A DNA stretch of 64,000 nt, taken from Erwinia sp. E602 (GTDB lineage: Bacteria > Pseudomonadota > Gammaproteobacteria > Enterobacterales > Enterobacteriaceae). Location: contig NZ_CP046582.1 of the NCBI RefSeq assembly GCF_018141005.1, positions 4,650,001-4,714,000 of the forward strand, in the 5' to 3' direction. Below are positions 10,938-19,449 of the stretch, one piece after another. A program made the position numbers and the translations under genes. The notes under the pieces are model-generated. The model made no database searches. It was not told where the DNA came from and was given only the letters and a program-made list of their open reading frames with translations. Position 1 is the first letter of the stretch. Each line of letters begins with the position of its first letter.

Positions 10938-12551
10938 ATGCGCAAGAAGGAAGTACTGGGGGCCGAACGTCAGAACGGTCCTGGCTTTTCCAAAAAAGCC
11001 TCAGCGGTCGATGAGAAAAGCGTCGACGTGTTACTGATCGGCGGTGGCGCGATGAGCGCGACCCTCGGAGCCTACCTGCAGGAGCTGGAGCCCAACTGGC
11101 GCATCAGCATGGTAGAGCGCCTGGATCGGGTGGCTGAAGAGAGTTCGAACGGCTGGAACAACGCCGGCACCGGGCACTCTGCGCTGATGGAACTGAACTA
11201 CACGCCGGAGAAGGCCGACGGCGCAATCGACATCACCAAAGCGGTAGAAATCAACGAAGCGTTCCAGATTTCACGTCAGTTCTGGGCGCACCAGGTGCAG
11301 CGCGGCGTGCTGCGTAATCCGCGCAGCTTTATCACCAGCGTGCCGCACGTCAGCTTTGTCTGGGGTGAGGAGAACGTGGCGTTTCTGAAAAAACGCTACG
11401 CCGCCCTGCAAAACAACAGCCTGTTCCGTGGGATGGACTACTCGGAAGATGCCGCAGAGATCCGCGAATGGATCCCGGTGGTGATGGAAGGCCGCGACCA
11501 GGGTCAGCGCGTCGCCGCCACCCGCATTCCGATCGGTACCGACGTTAACTTCGGTGAAATCACCCGCCAGCTGATCGCCTCGCTGCAGAAGAGCCCGAAC
11601 TTTGAGCTGCAGAGCCGCCACGAAGTGCGGGCGATTAAACGCAACGCCGACGGCAGCTGGAACGTCACGCTGGCCGACCTGAACAACGGCAACCGTGAGT
11701 CGGTGACCCGCGCGAACAAGGTGTTTATTGGTGCGGGCGGCGCGGCGCTGACCCTGCTGCAGCACTCCGGCATTCCGGAAGCGAAAAAATTTGCCGGTTT
11801 CCCGGTGGGCGGCGAGTTCCTCGTCACCGACAACCCGGAGGTGGTGAAGCGCCACCAGGCCAAGGTGTACGGTAAAGCCTCGGTTGGCGCGCCGCCGATG
11901 TCGGTGCCGCACCTCGACACCCGCACGCTGGACGGCAAACAGGTGCTGCTGTTCGGGCCGTTCGCCACCTTCTCTACCAAGTTCCTGAAGCAGGGGTCGC
12001 TGTGGGACATGTTTGGCTCGGTAACCCCGTCTAACGTGCTGCCAATGATACGCGTGGGGCTGGACAACTTTGACCTGGTGAAATACCTGGTCGGCCAGGT
12101 GATGCTCAGCGAAGACGACCGCCACAAGGCGCTGTGCGAATACTTCCCGGAAGCGAAGAAAGAGGACTGGCGTCTGGTAAAAGCCGGGCAGCGCGTGCAG
12201 ATCATTCAGCAGGATCCGCACAAGGGCGGCGTGCTGAAGCTGGGTACGGAAGTGGTCACCTCAGAAGACGGCAGCATGTCAGCCCTGCTGGGCGCATCGC
12301 CGGGTGCCTCCACTGCCGCTCCGATCATGCTGGAGCTGATGGGTCGGGTATTTAAAGAAGAGATGGCCAGCCCGGCCTGGCAGAGCGCGCTGAAAACCAT
12401 TATCCCGTCCTGGGGCCAGAAGCTGAACGGCAACGTGGCGGCAACGGAGAAAGTGCTGGCCGATACCAGCCAGATCCTGCAGCTGGACTACGCGCCGCTC
12501 AGCGCGGCGAACGACGAGAACTCAGCAGCGGCGGCGGTTGTAGGTAAATAA
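10938..12551 (+). CDS. mqo: Malate:quinone oxidoreductase Mqo
   Basis: 537 residues from the ATG at 10938 (GGAG about 10 nt upstream); in-frame GTG at 10857 and ATG at 10902 are alternatives. FAD-dependent peripheral membrane enzyme oxidising malate to oxaloacetate and passing electrons to quinone. The FAD site [16 protein letters not shown] and long Mqo blocks ([51 protein letters not shown]) are unmistakable. Compared with E. coli Mqo it has an unrelated short N-terminus that is not a clear signal peptide. No functional link to its neighbours. Confidence 0.95.
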   Translation: MRKKEVLGAERQNGPGFSKKASAVDEKSVDVLLIGGGAMSATLGAYLQELEPNWRISMVERLDRVAEESSNGWNNAGTGHSALMELNYTPEKADGAIDITKAVEINEAFQISRQFWAHQVQRGVLRNPRSFITSVPHVSFVWGEENVAFLKKRYAALQNNSLFRGMDYSEDAAEIREWIPVVMEGRDQGQRVAATRIPIGTDVNFGEITRQLIASLQKSPNFELQSRHEVRAIKRNADGSWNVTLADLNNGNRESVTRANKVFIGAGGAALTLLQHSGIPEAKKFAGFPVGGEFLVTDNPEVVKRHQAKVYGKASVGAPPMSVPHLDTRTLDGKQVLLFGPFATFSTKFLKQGSLWDMFGSVTPSNVLPMIRVGLDNFDLVKYLVGQVMLSEDDRHKALCEYFPEAKKEDWRLVKAGQRVQIIQQDPHKGGVLKLGTEVVTSEDGSMSALLGASPGASTAAPIMLELMGRVFKEEMASPAWQSALKTIIPSWGQKLNGNVAATEKVLADTSQILQLDYAPLSAANDENSAAAAVVGK

Positions 12552-12893
12552 TCTCCGGGCGCAGCGCAAAGACACAAAATGCGTCGTCTGTTGTAACACT
12601 GTGCACGGCTCAGGGAGCCTGTACCCTCTGCAAGGGTGAAAAAGGCATCGTCTGCTGTAACACTGTGCACGGCTCAGGGAGCCTGTACACTCCGCAAAGA
12701 CGCAACAAGCGTCATCCCTGACAGCTCAGCGCGGGCCATCCGTGGCCCGCGATGCTTTGCTCCGTGTACAGGCTCCCATCGCTTCATATTGCTGAGTTGC
12801 CTGAAGGAAGATCAGCCTGTCCGCGTTCCGGATATACCCGATACGCCGGGCACGCGAACCGGCAGCGACCCGCACGTAAAGCGATTACAGCCG
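12552..12893. other. Non-coding region with repeats after mqo
   Basis: 342 bp between mqo and the convergent LysE-type exporter gene. It contains a 64-bp tandem duplication (separate entry) and a further inverted copy of part of it at 12757-12770. No convincing gene is seen. Confidence 0.7.
12564..12716. repeat. 64-bp tandem repeat, about 2.3 copies
   Basis: Copy 1 begins at 12581 (gcgtcgtctgttgtaacact) and copy 2 at 12645 (gcatcgtctgctgtaacact); both continue through an identical stretch of more than 25 bp containing gtgcacggctcagggagcct. The flanks (12564-12588 and 12692-12716) also match each other. Part of the unit (ggagcctgtacac, 12679-12691) recurs inverted at 12758-12770, so a long hairpin can form. 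Confidence 0.85.
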
Positions 12894-13481
12894 TCAGGCC
12901 AGCCTTAGCGCATCCACCAGCATCCACAGGGTGGTGGCCAGCAGCGAGAACGCCATCAGGCCGTTAAACAGCTGCAGCTTCCACGCCACCTGCAGGTGCC
13001 TGCCCAGCCGATCGCCCAGCGCGGCCCAGATCAGAATGCAGGGCAGGTTGAGCAGCATAAAGCTGAGCATCACCGTCAGAATGGTGTTGTTGACGGTGTA
13101 CATCAGCGCGACGTTGGTCGCCATCAGCCACGCCTTAGGATTCACCGCCTGAAACAGCGCCCCGCCGATCGCCGTCATCGGCCGCGCCTTCTCGCGCAGT
13201 TCCGGCGCGCCGGAGCGGAAGATTTTCCACGTCAGCCACAGCAGATAGCCGCAGCCCAGCAGGGTCAGCGGCAGGCGAATCGCCCCCATCCAGCTCAGCA
13301 GCACTTCTAACAACAGGCCGGCAAATACCGTCTGCAACGCGCAGCCGATCAGAATACCGCTGATCATCGGCAGCGTCCGCTTCAGCCCGAAATTCACCCC
13401 GGAGGTGGCGAGCAGCAAATTGTTGGGGCCTGGCGTGATCGACATCACGGTGACATAGCTGAAAAAAGAGGGGTCAAGCAT
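12894..13481 (-). CDS. LysE/RhtB-family amino-acid exporter
   Basis: 195 residues with about six hydrophobic segments. The N-terminal family motif SITPGPNNLLLATSGVNFG and a central VNPKAWLMA motif identify the LysE/RhtB superfamily, which exports amino acids or related compounds. The start at 13481 gives the standard N-terminus MLDPSFFSYV; extending upstream to 13643 would cross the shared promoter. Divergent from a MocR-type regulator with a perfect inverted repeat between them, suggesting control by that regulator. Substrate unknown. Confidence 0.87.
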   Translation of the reverse strand: MLDPSFFSYVTVMSITPGPNNLLLATSGVNFGLKRTLPMISGILIGCALQTVFAGLLLEVLLSWMGAIRLPLTLLGCGYLLWLTWKIFRSGAPELREKARPMTAIGGALFQAVNPKAWLMATNVALMYTVNNTILTVMLSFMLLNLPCILIWAALGDRLGRHLQVAWKLQLFNGLMAFSLLATTLWMLVDALRLA

Positions 13482-13563
13482 GGGTGCGCTCCTGCGGTCT
13501 GAGAATGGACTTAGTGTAATCAGCGCCGACAGATGGTAACAGATGCAGAAAATGAGTATTGTT

Positions 13564-13600
13564 ATGGGTACAAACAGGCCTGTCAGAACATTGTACCCAT
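13564..13600. promoter_or_regulatory. Perfect 10-bp inverted repeat, putative MocR operator
   Basis: Arms atgggtacaa (13564-13573) and ttgtacccat (13591-13600) separated by 17 bp. It is located between the divergent exporter and the regulator, 18 bp before the regulator's GTG start. The geometry fits a dimer touching two helical turns and would allow autorepression. Confidence 0.75.
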
Positions 13601-13617
13601 CATTCGTGGAGAGCACT

Positions 13618-15072
13618 GTGTCCATCAACGATCCCCAGACCACCCGCTACCACCAGCTGGCAGAAACGCTGGCCGCCGCGATTCACCAGGGCACCTTTAC
13701 GCCCGGCAGCCGCCTGCCCGCCATTCGTCGCTGCGCCGCCAGCCATCAGGTCAGCGTCAACACCGTGCTGACCGCCTACGGCATGCTGGAAGATCGCGGG
13801 CTGATCGAAGCCCGCCCGCAGTCCGGCTACTACGTGCGCGACGCGCTGCCCTCGCTGACCCGCCAGGCGCAGCCGCGCAGCCACGTGCGCTCGCCGAGCA
13901 GTGAAAAGCTGGATCTGATCGACACGGTGTTTGCCGCGCAAAACCATGCGGAGTTCACCAATATCTCGCTGGCCTGTCCGCAGAACAGTGACTTCTTCCC
14001 GACGGCAAAGCTCAGCGGCATCATGCGCACCCTGCTGAAGCACGAGCCGGACCTGATCGCCCGCTACGCCCTGCCCCCCGGCAGCCTGCGGCTGCGGCGG
14101 GAGATCGCCCGCCGCTCGCTGGACCTCGGCATCCACGTCAGCAGCGAGGAGGTCACCCTGACCCATGGCTGCATGGAGGCGCTGCAGCTGGCGCTGCGGG
14201 CGGTCACCCGCCCCGGCGACTGCGTCGGGGTCGAGACGCCGACCTATTTCTATCTGTTCCCGCTGCTGGCCAGCCTTGGCCTGAAGGTGCTGGAGATCCC
14301 GACCGACCCGCAGTACGGGCTGTCGCTGGACGCGCTGGAGCTGGTCCTGCAGGAGCAGCGCATCCAGGCGCTGATTGCCATGCCCAACGTGCAGAACCCG
14401 CTGGGCAGCAGCATGACGCTGGAAGCGAAGAAACGGCTGGCGCGACTGGTCAATCACTATCAGGTGCCGCTGCTGGAAGATGGCCTGTACGCCGAGCTGC
14501 AGTTCTGCTGGCCGCTGTCGCCGGCGGTAAAGGCGTTTGACGAGCACGGCTGGGTGCTGTACTGCGCCAGCTTTACCAAAACCGTGGCGCCGGATTATCG
14601 CGTCGGCTGGATCGCCGCCGGCCGCTTCAGCGACGCGCTGGCGCGGCTGAAGGCGGTGTCGTCGATGTCGGAATCGCGGCTGCTGTCAGAAACCCTCGGC
14701 CACTTCCTGGAGTCCGGCGGCTATGACCACCATCTGCGCTCGCTACGCCGCCGCTACGCCGCGCAGCTGGAGGAGGCGCGCGGCATTATCGCCCGCCACT
14801 TCCCGCAGGGCACCCGCGCCACCCGGCCGAGCGGCGGCTTCGTGTTCTGGGTGGAGCTGCCCGGCGGGGTGGACTGCGTGGCGCTGTTCCACCGCCTGCT
14901 GCAGGAAAAAATTTGCCTGACCCCCGGTGCGCTGTATACCCTCGGTGAGCGCTGTAATAACGCGCTGCGGCTCTCCTGCTGCTACCCGTTTGACCAGCGT
15001 TACACCTGGGCGCTGCAGCGCACCGGTGCGCTGGCGTGCGAAATGAGCGGCATCGCCGCCGGCGTAGGCTGA
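13618..15072 (+). CDS. MocR-family PLP-dependent transcriptional regulator
   Basis: 484 residues from a GTG at 13618 (GGAG 7 nt upstream); an in-frame ATG at 13543 would run over the inverted repeat and is less likely. GntR-type HTH (LPAIRRCAASHQVSVNTVLTAYGML) is followed by an aminotransferase-I domain with the PLP lysine in SFTKTVAPDYRVGW near residue 320 and an NPLGSS block. Resembles E. coli YjiR. Likely regulates the divergent LysE-type exporter and itself. The thioesterase gene follows 31 bp later on the same strand. Confidence 0.87.
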   Translation: MSINDPQTTRYHQLAETLAAAIHQGTFTPGSRLPAIRRCAASHQVSVNTVLTAYGMLEDRGLIEARPQSGYYVRDALPSLTRQAQPRSHVRSPSSEKLDLIDTVFAAQNHAEFTNISLACPQNSDFFPTAKLSGIMRTLLKHEPDLIARYALPPGSLRLRREIARRSLDLGIHVSSEEVTLTHGCMEALQLALRAVTRPGDCVGVETPTYFYLFPLLASLGLKVLEIPTDPQYGLSLDALELVLQEQRIQALIAMPNVQNPLGSSMTLEAKKRLARLVNHYQVPLLEDGLYAELQFCWPLSPAVKAFDEHGWVLYCASFTKTVAPDYRVGWIAAGRFSDALARLKAVSSMSESRLLSETLGHFLESGGYDHHLRSLRRRYAAQLEEARGIIARHFPQGTRATRPSGGFVFWVELPGGVDCVALFHRLLQEKICLTPGALYTLGERCNNALRLSCCYPFDQRYTWALQRTGALACEMSGIAAGVG

Positions 15073-15103
15073 CGCCTTCCTCTGAGATCAAGGAGCTGTA
15101 CCG

Positions 15104-15841
15104 ATGAATTCTGCCTGGCTGCGCGCCACCCCCACCTACGGTGACAACGCCATTCCACTGTTCTGCATTCCCCATGCCGGCGGTAACGCCTCGCTCTATC
15201 ATCCGTGGCGGGCGCTGCTGCCCGCCGGCATTCGCCTGGTGCAGGTCTGCCTGCCCGGCAGGCTGGAGCGCTTTCGCCACCCGATGCCGGACAGCTTCGA
15301 CGCGCTGACGCAGCAGCTGGCCGACGCCATGCTGCCGGCGATCGGCGCGCGCTGGGCGATTTTTGGCCACAGCATGGGGGCTACGCTGGCGCATGAGGTG
15401 GTACTGGAGCTGTGCCGGCGCGGTGCCAGCGAACCGCAGCTGCTGGCCGTTTCCGGCCGCGGAGCAGCGCAGTTTCACCGGCCGGGGCAGGTGCATCTGC
15501 AGGACGATGACGCGCTGTGCGCCGAGCTGATCAGGCTGGACAGCAATAACGCCCAGGTGCTGGCGCAGGCCGAGCTGCGCGAGGTGATCCTGCCCGCCAT
15601 CCGCGCCGACTACCGGCTGATCGAAACCTACCCGGCACGGCCGCAGGGCGTGCTGCACTGCCCGCTGGCCACCTTCAACGGCGACAGCGACCCGGAAGTG
15701 GACGACGCGTCGATCGCCGGCTGGCGGCAGTGGAGCCACGGCCCGTTCCACCGCTACGCCTGGCCGGGCGGGCACTTCTATCTGCATCAGCAGCGGGCGG
15801 CGATCGTTGAGGCGATCGGTAGCCTGCTACTGCACGATTAA
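15104..15841 (+). CDS. Type II thioesterase, orphan
   Basis: 245 residues, alpha/beta hydrolase of the thioesterase II (GrsT/RifR) family. The nucleophile elbow GHSMGA (about residue 89-94), the oxyanion-region FCIPHAGGNAS near the N-terminus, LPGR, and a C-terminal GGHFYLH with the catalytic His are all present. These enzymes remove wrong acyl groups from carrier proteins of NRPS/PKS systems. No such megasynthase, carrier protein or phosphopantetheinyl transferase is in the window. It follows the MocR-type gene by 31 bp and may be co-transcribed. Its 3' end is partly duplicated downstream. Confidence 0.88.
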   Translation: MNSAWLRATPTYGDNAIPLFCIPHAGGNASLYHPWRALLPAGIRLVQVCLPGRLERFRHPMPDSFDALTQQLADAMLPAIGARWAIFGHSMGATLAHEVVLELCRRGASEPQLLAVSGRGAAQFHRPGQVHLQDDDALCAELIRLDSNNAQVLAQAELREVILPAIRADYRLIETYPARPQGVLHCPLATFNGDSDPEVDDASIAGWRQWSHGPFHRYAWPGGHFYLHQQRAAIVEAIGSLLLHD

Positions 15842-15980
15842 GGCGTGCCGTTCCGTACCCACAGCGGGCACTTCTGCCTGCATCAGCACCGCGCGGCGAT
15901 CGCAGAGCCCCCTGGCAGCCCGCGACTCATCGCCTGACGGAACCGGCTCTAAGGTGTGCCGTTGCGGCCCCACAGGGTGT
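15768..15980. repeat. Tandem duplication across the thioesterase/GST junction
   Basis: Unit 1 (15768-15866) holds the true 3' end of the thioesterase plus a copy of the GST 3' end (reads LWVRNGTP-stop on the minus strand). Unit 2 (15864-15980) holds a decayed copy of the thioesterase tail (GHFCLHQHRAAIAEPPGSP..., stop) and the true GST 3' end ([12 protein letters not shown]). Offsets are 96 and 111 bp, so about 15 bp were gained or lost inside the unit. Confidence 0.85.
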
Positions 15981-16572
15981 AACCGGGGCGAGCCGTCAGC
16001 CGCTCATAATAGGCGCGCACCGCCGGTAGCTCCGCGTGCTCCATCGGCGTTTCGTACCAGCGGTTTACCGACAGGCCGATCGGGATATCGGCCAGTGAGA
16101 AGGCGTCGCCGGCGACAAACGCGTTGGTTTTCTCCAGCTGCTGGTTAAGGATACCCATGGTCCAGGTCCAGCCCTTACAGGCGGCCGCCAGCAGCTGCGC
16201 ATCCTGATGCGCGGGAGAGTTGCGCACCAGCGACATAAAGGCGTAGCGCCAGGCGGTGTTCAGCTCGGTGGCCTGCCAGTCGATCCACTGGTCAACGCGC
16301 GCCCGCGCCTGCGGGCTGGCCGGGTAGAGCCATTCGCCGCCGCAGGCATTGGCCAGATAACGGATAATGGTGTTCGACTCCCACAGGGTGAAATCGCCGT
16401 CCTGCACCACCGGGATCTGCGCGTTCGGGTTCAGCGCCAGGAATGCGGGCTCCTTCGGCGAGCGGAAGCCATCGCCCCACTCTTCCCGTTCAAAATCGAT
16501 CTGCAGCTCTTCACACAGCCACAGCACTTTTCGTACATTGATCGATGACGCTCTTCCCAGTATTTTCAGCAT
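15949..16572 (-). CDS. Glutathione S-transferase family protein
   Basis: 207 residues. N-terminal thioredoxin-fold GST domain ([23 protein letters not shown], then [26 protein letters not shown] with the cis-Pro and the glutathione-binding ES pair) and an all-helical C-terminal domain. Closest by eye to GstB-like bacterial GSTs. The start at 16572 is preceded by AAAGGTG; an ATG 18 nt upstream is also possible. Convergent with the thioesterase gene and involved in the junction duplication. Confidence 0.88.
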   Translation of the reverse strand: MLKILGRASSINVRKVLWLCEELQIDFEREEWGDGFRSPKEPAFLALNPNAQIPVVQDGDFTLWESNTIIRYLANACGGEWLYPASPQARARVDQWIDWQATELNTAWRYAFMSLVRNSPAHQDAQLLAAACKGWTWTMGILNQQLEKTNAFVAGDAFSLADIPIGLSVNRWYETPMEHAELPAVRAYYERLTARPGYTLWGRNGTP

Positions 16573-16702
16573 TAAATCATCACCTTTCATCAGCTATGCA
16601 TTATTAATAGTCATTATCTCCGGCACTGACAACCGTTGTTTACTTCGCCTGTACAGTCGGGCGTGGCACACTGAAGCAAACTCCTCACTCACAGGACCCG
16701 TT

Positions 16703-17554
16703 ATGACGCAGTTACGCCCTTTTAAACAGGTTGATGTCTTTACCTCCACCCCCTGCAATGGCAATCCGCTGGCGGTGGTTATTGATGCCGTCGGCCTGAG
16801 CGATGCGCAAATGCAGGCGTTCGCCCGCTGGACTAACCTGTCGGAAACCACCTTTGTGCTGCCCGCCAGCGATGCGGCCGCCGACTACCGGGTGCGCATT
16901 TTTACTCCGGATATGGAGCTGCCGTTTGCCGGACACCCGACGCTGGGAACCGCCCACGCCCTGCTGGAGAACGGCGTTACGCCGCATACCCCCGGCCAGA
17001 TCGTGCAGCAGTGTGAGATTGGCCTGGTGACGGTAAAAATTGCCGACGACGGTGCGCTGGCCTTTGCCGCCCCGGACGCGATTCTGACGCCGTTCAGCGA
17101 CGCACCGATCGGCAGCGCGCTGAACAGCGACGCGCTGGAAGAGCAGCTGCCGGTAATGGTGGCGGATATGGGCATCCGCTGGCTGCTGGTGCCGATGGCG
17201 TCCAGTGATGCGGTGCTGTCGATTAAACCGGATGCGGTGGAGTTTGCCCGGCTGGTGAAAAAAGCGCGGGTGAATGGCGTGATGCCCTTTGCACCGCTGA
17301 AAGGCGAGAGCAACTGCTGGGAGGTGCGGGCGCTGCTGATTGAGCAGGGCTCGCTGACGGAAGACCCGGTCACCGGCAGCGCCAACGCCTGCCTGGCGCG
17401 CTACTTCCAGGCACGCGGCGTGGAGCTGGATTACCAGGTCCATCAGGGAACGGCGATGCAGCGAGCCGGGCGTCTGAACGTCAGCTACCGCGCTGATGGC
17501 ATCTGGATCGGCGGCCAGACGGTCACGCTGATCGACGGCAGCGTGCGCCTCTGA
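16703..17554 (+). CDS. PhzF-family isomerase/epimerase-like protein
   Basis: 283 residues, the usual PhzF length. Two repeated hotdog-like halves of the diaminopimelate-epimerase fold. Visible motifs are VDVFTSTPCNGNPLAVV at the N-terminus, the Glu in NLSETTF near residue 45-50 (catalytic in PhzF), FAGHPTLGTA, and the late EDPVTGSANACLARYF. True PhzF acts in phenazine synthesis, but most homologues, such as E. coli YddE, have no known substrate. No phenazine genes are nearby. Divergent from the GST gene and convergent with the dehydrogenase gene. Confidence 0.88.
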   Translation: MTQLRPFKQVDVFTSTPCNGNPLAVVIDAVGLSDAQMQAFARWTNLSETTFVLPASDAAADYRVRIFTPDMELPFAGHPTLGTAHALLENGVTPHTPGQIVQQCEIGLVTVKIADDGALAFAAPDAILTPFSDAPIGSALNSDALEEQLPVMVADMGIRWLLVPMASSDAVLSIKPDAVEFARLVKKARVNGVMPFAPLKGESNCWEVRALLIEQGSLTEDPVTGSANACLARYFQARGVELDYQVHQGTAMQRAGRLNVSYRADGIWIGGQTVTLIDGSVRL

Positions 17555-17625
17555 CACCGCTGCCCGGCGTTTTTGCCCGTCCCCGGATGGGCAGTATTCT
17601 GCTGTGCCCCGCTGCCCGGCGGCAC

Positions 17626-18384
17626 TTACAGGAACATGCCGCCGGAAGCCTCGATGCGCTGACCGTTGACCCAGCGGCACTGCTCGCTGAACAGCGCGAC
17701 CACCGCATGGCCGATATCATCCGGCTGCCCGGCCCGCCCCAGCGCGGTCTGGGCGGCGACAAAGGCGTTCAGCGCCGCATCATCACGCACCCGGCCCCCG
17801 CCGAAATCGGTCTCGATCGCCCCCGGTGCCAGCACGTTAACGGTAATGCCGCGCGCGCCCAGCTCCTTCGCCTGATAGCGGGTCAGCACCTCAATCGCCC
17901 CTTTTACCGCCGCATAGGCCCCCGCCCCTGGCAGGGTAAAACGCGCCAGCCCGCTGGAGACGTTAACGATGCGCCCGCCGTCCGCCAGCAGCGGCAGCAG
18001 CTTCTGGGTCAGGAAGAACGGCCCCTTAAAATGCACCGCCACCAGCTGGTCGAACTGCGCTTCAGTAGTTTCCATAAACGGCTGATGCAGGCCGGTGCCG
18101 GCGTTGTTTAATAAATAGTCGAAACTGTCGCGTTGCCAAATCAGCGCCAGCTGTTCTTTCACCGCCGCCGCAAAATCATCAAAGCGGCTGCTGTCGGCAA
18201 CATCCAGCTGCAGCGCCAGCCCGCGCGCTCCCAGCGCCTCAATCTGCCGTACCGCCGCCTGCGCCTGCTGCTGCTGGCTGTGATAGGTCAGGATGACGTC
18301 GATGCCTTTTTCAGCCAGTTTTAACGCTGCATTCAGGCCTAAACCGCGGCTGCCGCCGGTAATCAGGGCAATTTTTTCAGACAT
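17626..18384 (-). CDS. Short-chain dehydrogenase/reductase
   Basis: 252 residues, classical SDR. NAD(P)-binding TGGSRGLG (about residues 9-16), NNAG, catalytic Ser in VNVSSG and Tyr/Lys in the YAAVK motif, followed by PGAIETDF. Cytoplasmic oxidoreductase; substrate unknown. The start at 18384 follows GGAGAGAG; a longer frame from 18414 would reach towards the divergent regulator. Divergent from the YhjC-like LysR gene and so a likely target of it. Confidence 0.88.
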   Translation of the reverse strand: MSEKIALITGGSRGLGLNAALKLAEKGIDVILTYHSQQQQAQAAVRQIEALGARGLALQLDVADSSRFDDFAAAVKEQLALIWQRDSFDYLLNNAGTGLHQPFMETTEAQFDQLVAVHFKGPFFLTQKLLPLLADGGRIVNVSSGLARFTLPGAGAYAAVKGAIEVLTRYQAKELGARGITVNVLAPGAIETDFGGGRVRDDAALNAFVAAQTALGRAGQPDDIGHAVVALFSEQCRWVNGQRIEASGGMFL

Positions 18385-18500
18385 TTTCTCTCTCCGGGCG
18401 TGGGTTGTGGACAAAAAGAAGGTTATTACGCGTCAGACGATCTATAAATAGGGGTAAATACGATTCACTGTTTCATTTGCAACAACAAAAGGCGCAGGAG

Positions 18501-19400
18501 ATGGATAAAATTCAGGCAATGCGGCTGTTCGTGCGGGTGGCTGAAATGCAGAGTTTCACCCGCGCCGCCGAGAGCTGCGGCCTGCCGAAAGGCAGCCTCT
18601 CGCGGCAGATCCAGGCGCTGGAGAACCATCTCGGCTCGCGCCTGCTGCACCGCACCACCCGCCGCGTGCAGCTGACCCAGGATGGCATGGTTTACTTTGA
18701 GCGCTGCCGCGACGTGCTGGCCACGCTGGAGGAGATGGACTCGCTGTTTCAGCACGACCCGGCCACGCTCAGCGGCCGGATTCGGGTAGATATGCCGGTC
18801 AGCCTCGCCAGCCAGTACCTGATGCCGCTGCTGCCGGACTTTATGCGCAACTATCCCGGCATTGAACTGGATCTGAGCAGCAGCGACCGGCGGGTGGACG
18901 TGGTGCGCGAAGGGTTTGACTGCGTGGTGCGTGTCGGCATGCTGGAGGACTCCGGGCTGATCGCCCGCCCGCTGGGTACGCTGACCCAGATTAACTGCGC
19001 CAGCCCGGACTATCTGGCGCGTTTTGGCACGCCGACCACGCTGGAGTCGCTGTCGCTGCACGCGATGGTGCACTACAGCCAGCAGCCCGGCCTGCAGCCG
19101 GAAGGTTTTGAGTACTACGACGGCAAGTTTACCCAGCTGATTAAAACCGGCGGGGTGATCACCGTGAACAGCACCGAAACCTATCGCGCCGCCTGCATCG
19201 CCGGGCTGGGGATTATTCAGGTGCCGAAGGTCGGGGTACAGAGCGCGCTGCAGGAGAAGAAGCTGGTGGAGGTACTGCCGCTGTTCCGGGCGCGGCCGAT
19301 GCCGGTTTCCCTGCTCTGGCCGCACCGCCGCAATCTGGCGAAACGTGTCCACGTGTTTATCGAGTGGTTAAGCCTCGCTCTGAAACGTTACGTCACCTGA
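18501..19400 (+). CDS. yhjC: LysR-family regulator YhjC
   Basis: 299 residues. N-terminal winged HTH (MDKIQAMRLFVRVAEMQSF, then AESCGLPKGSLSRQIQALE) and a C-terminal effector domain. It is paired with a YhjD-type gene on its 3' side exactly as yhjC-yhjD in E. coli, and shares the MDKI-type N-terminus. The ATG at 18501 is preferred although AGGAG abuts it with very short spacing. Likely regulates the divergent dehydrogenase or yhjD, by analogy with LysR arrangements. Effector unknown. Confidence 0.82.
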   Translation: MDKIQAMRLFVRVAEMQSFTRAAESCGLPKGSLSRQIQALENHLGSRLLHRTTRRVQLTQDGMVYFERCRDVLATLEEMDSLFQHDPATLSGRIRVDMPVSLASQYLMPLLPDFMRNYPGIELDLSSSDRRVDVVREGFDCVVRVGMLEDSGLIARPLGTLTQINCASPDYLARFGTPTTLESLSLHAMVHYSQQPGLQPEGFEYYDGKFTQLIKTGGVITVNSTETYRAACIAGLGIIQVPKVGVQSALQEKKLVEVLPLFRARPMPVSLLWPHRRNLAKRVHVFIEWLSLALKRYVT

Positions 19401-19449
19401 CCGACAGACTATAATTTCATGTTATCGGTAAATTTCAAGGATATGACCC

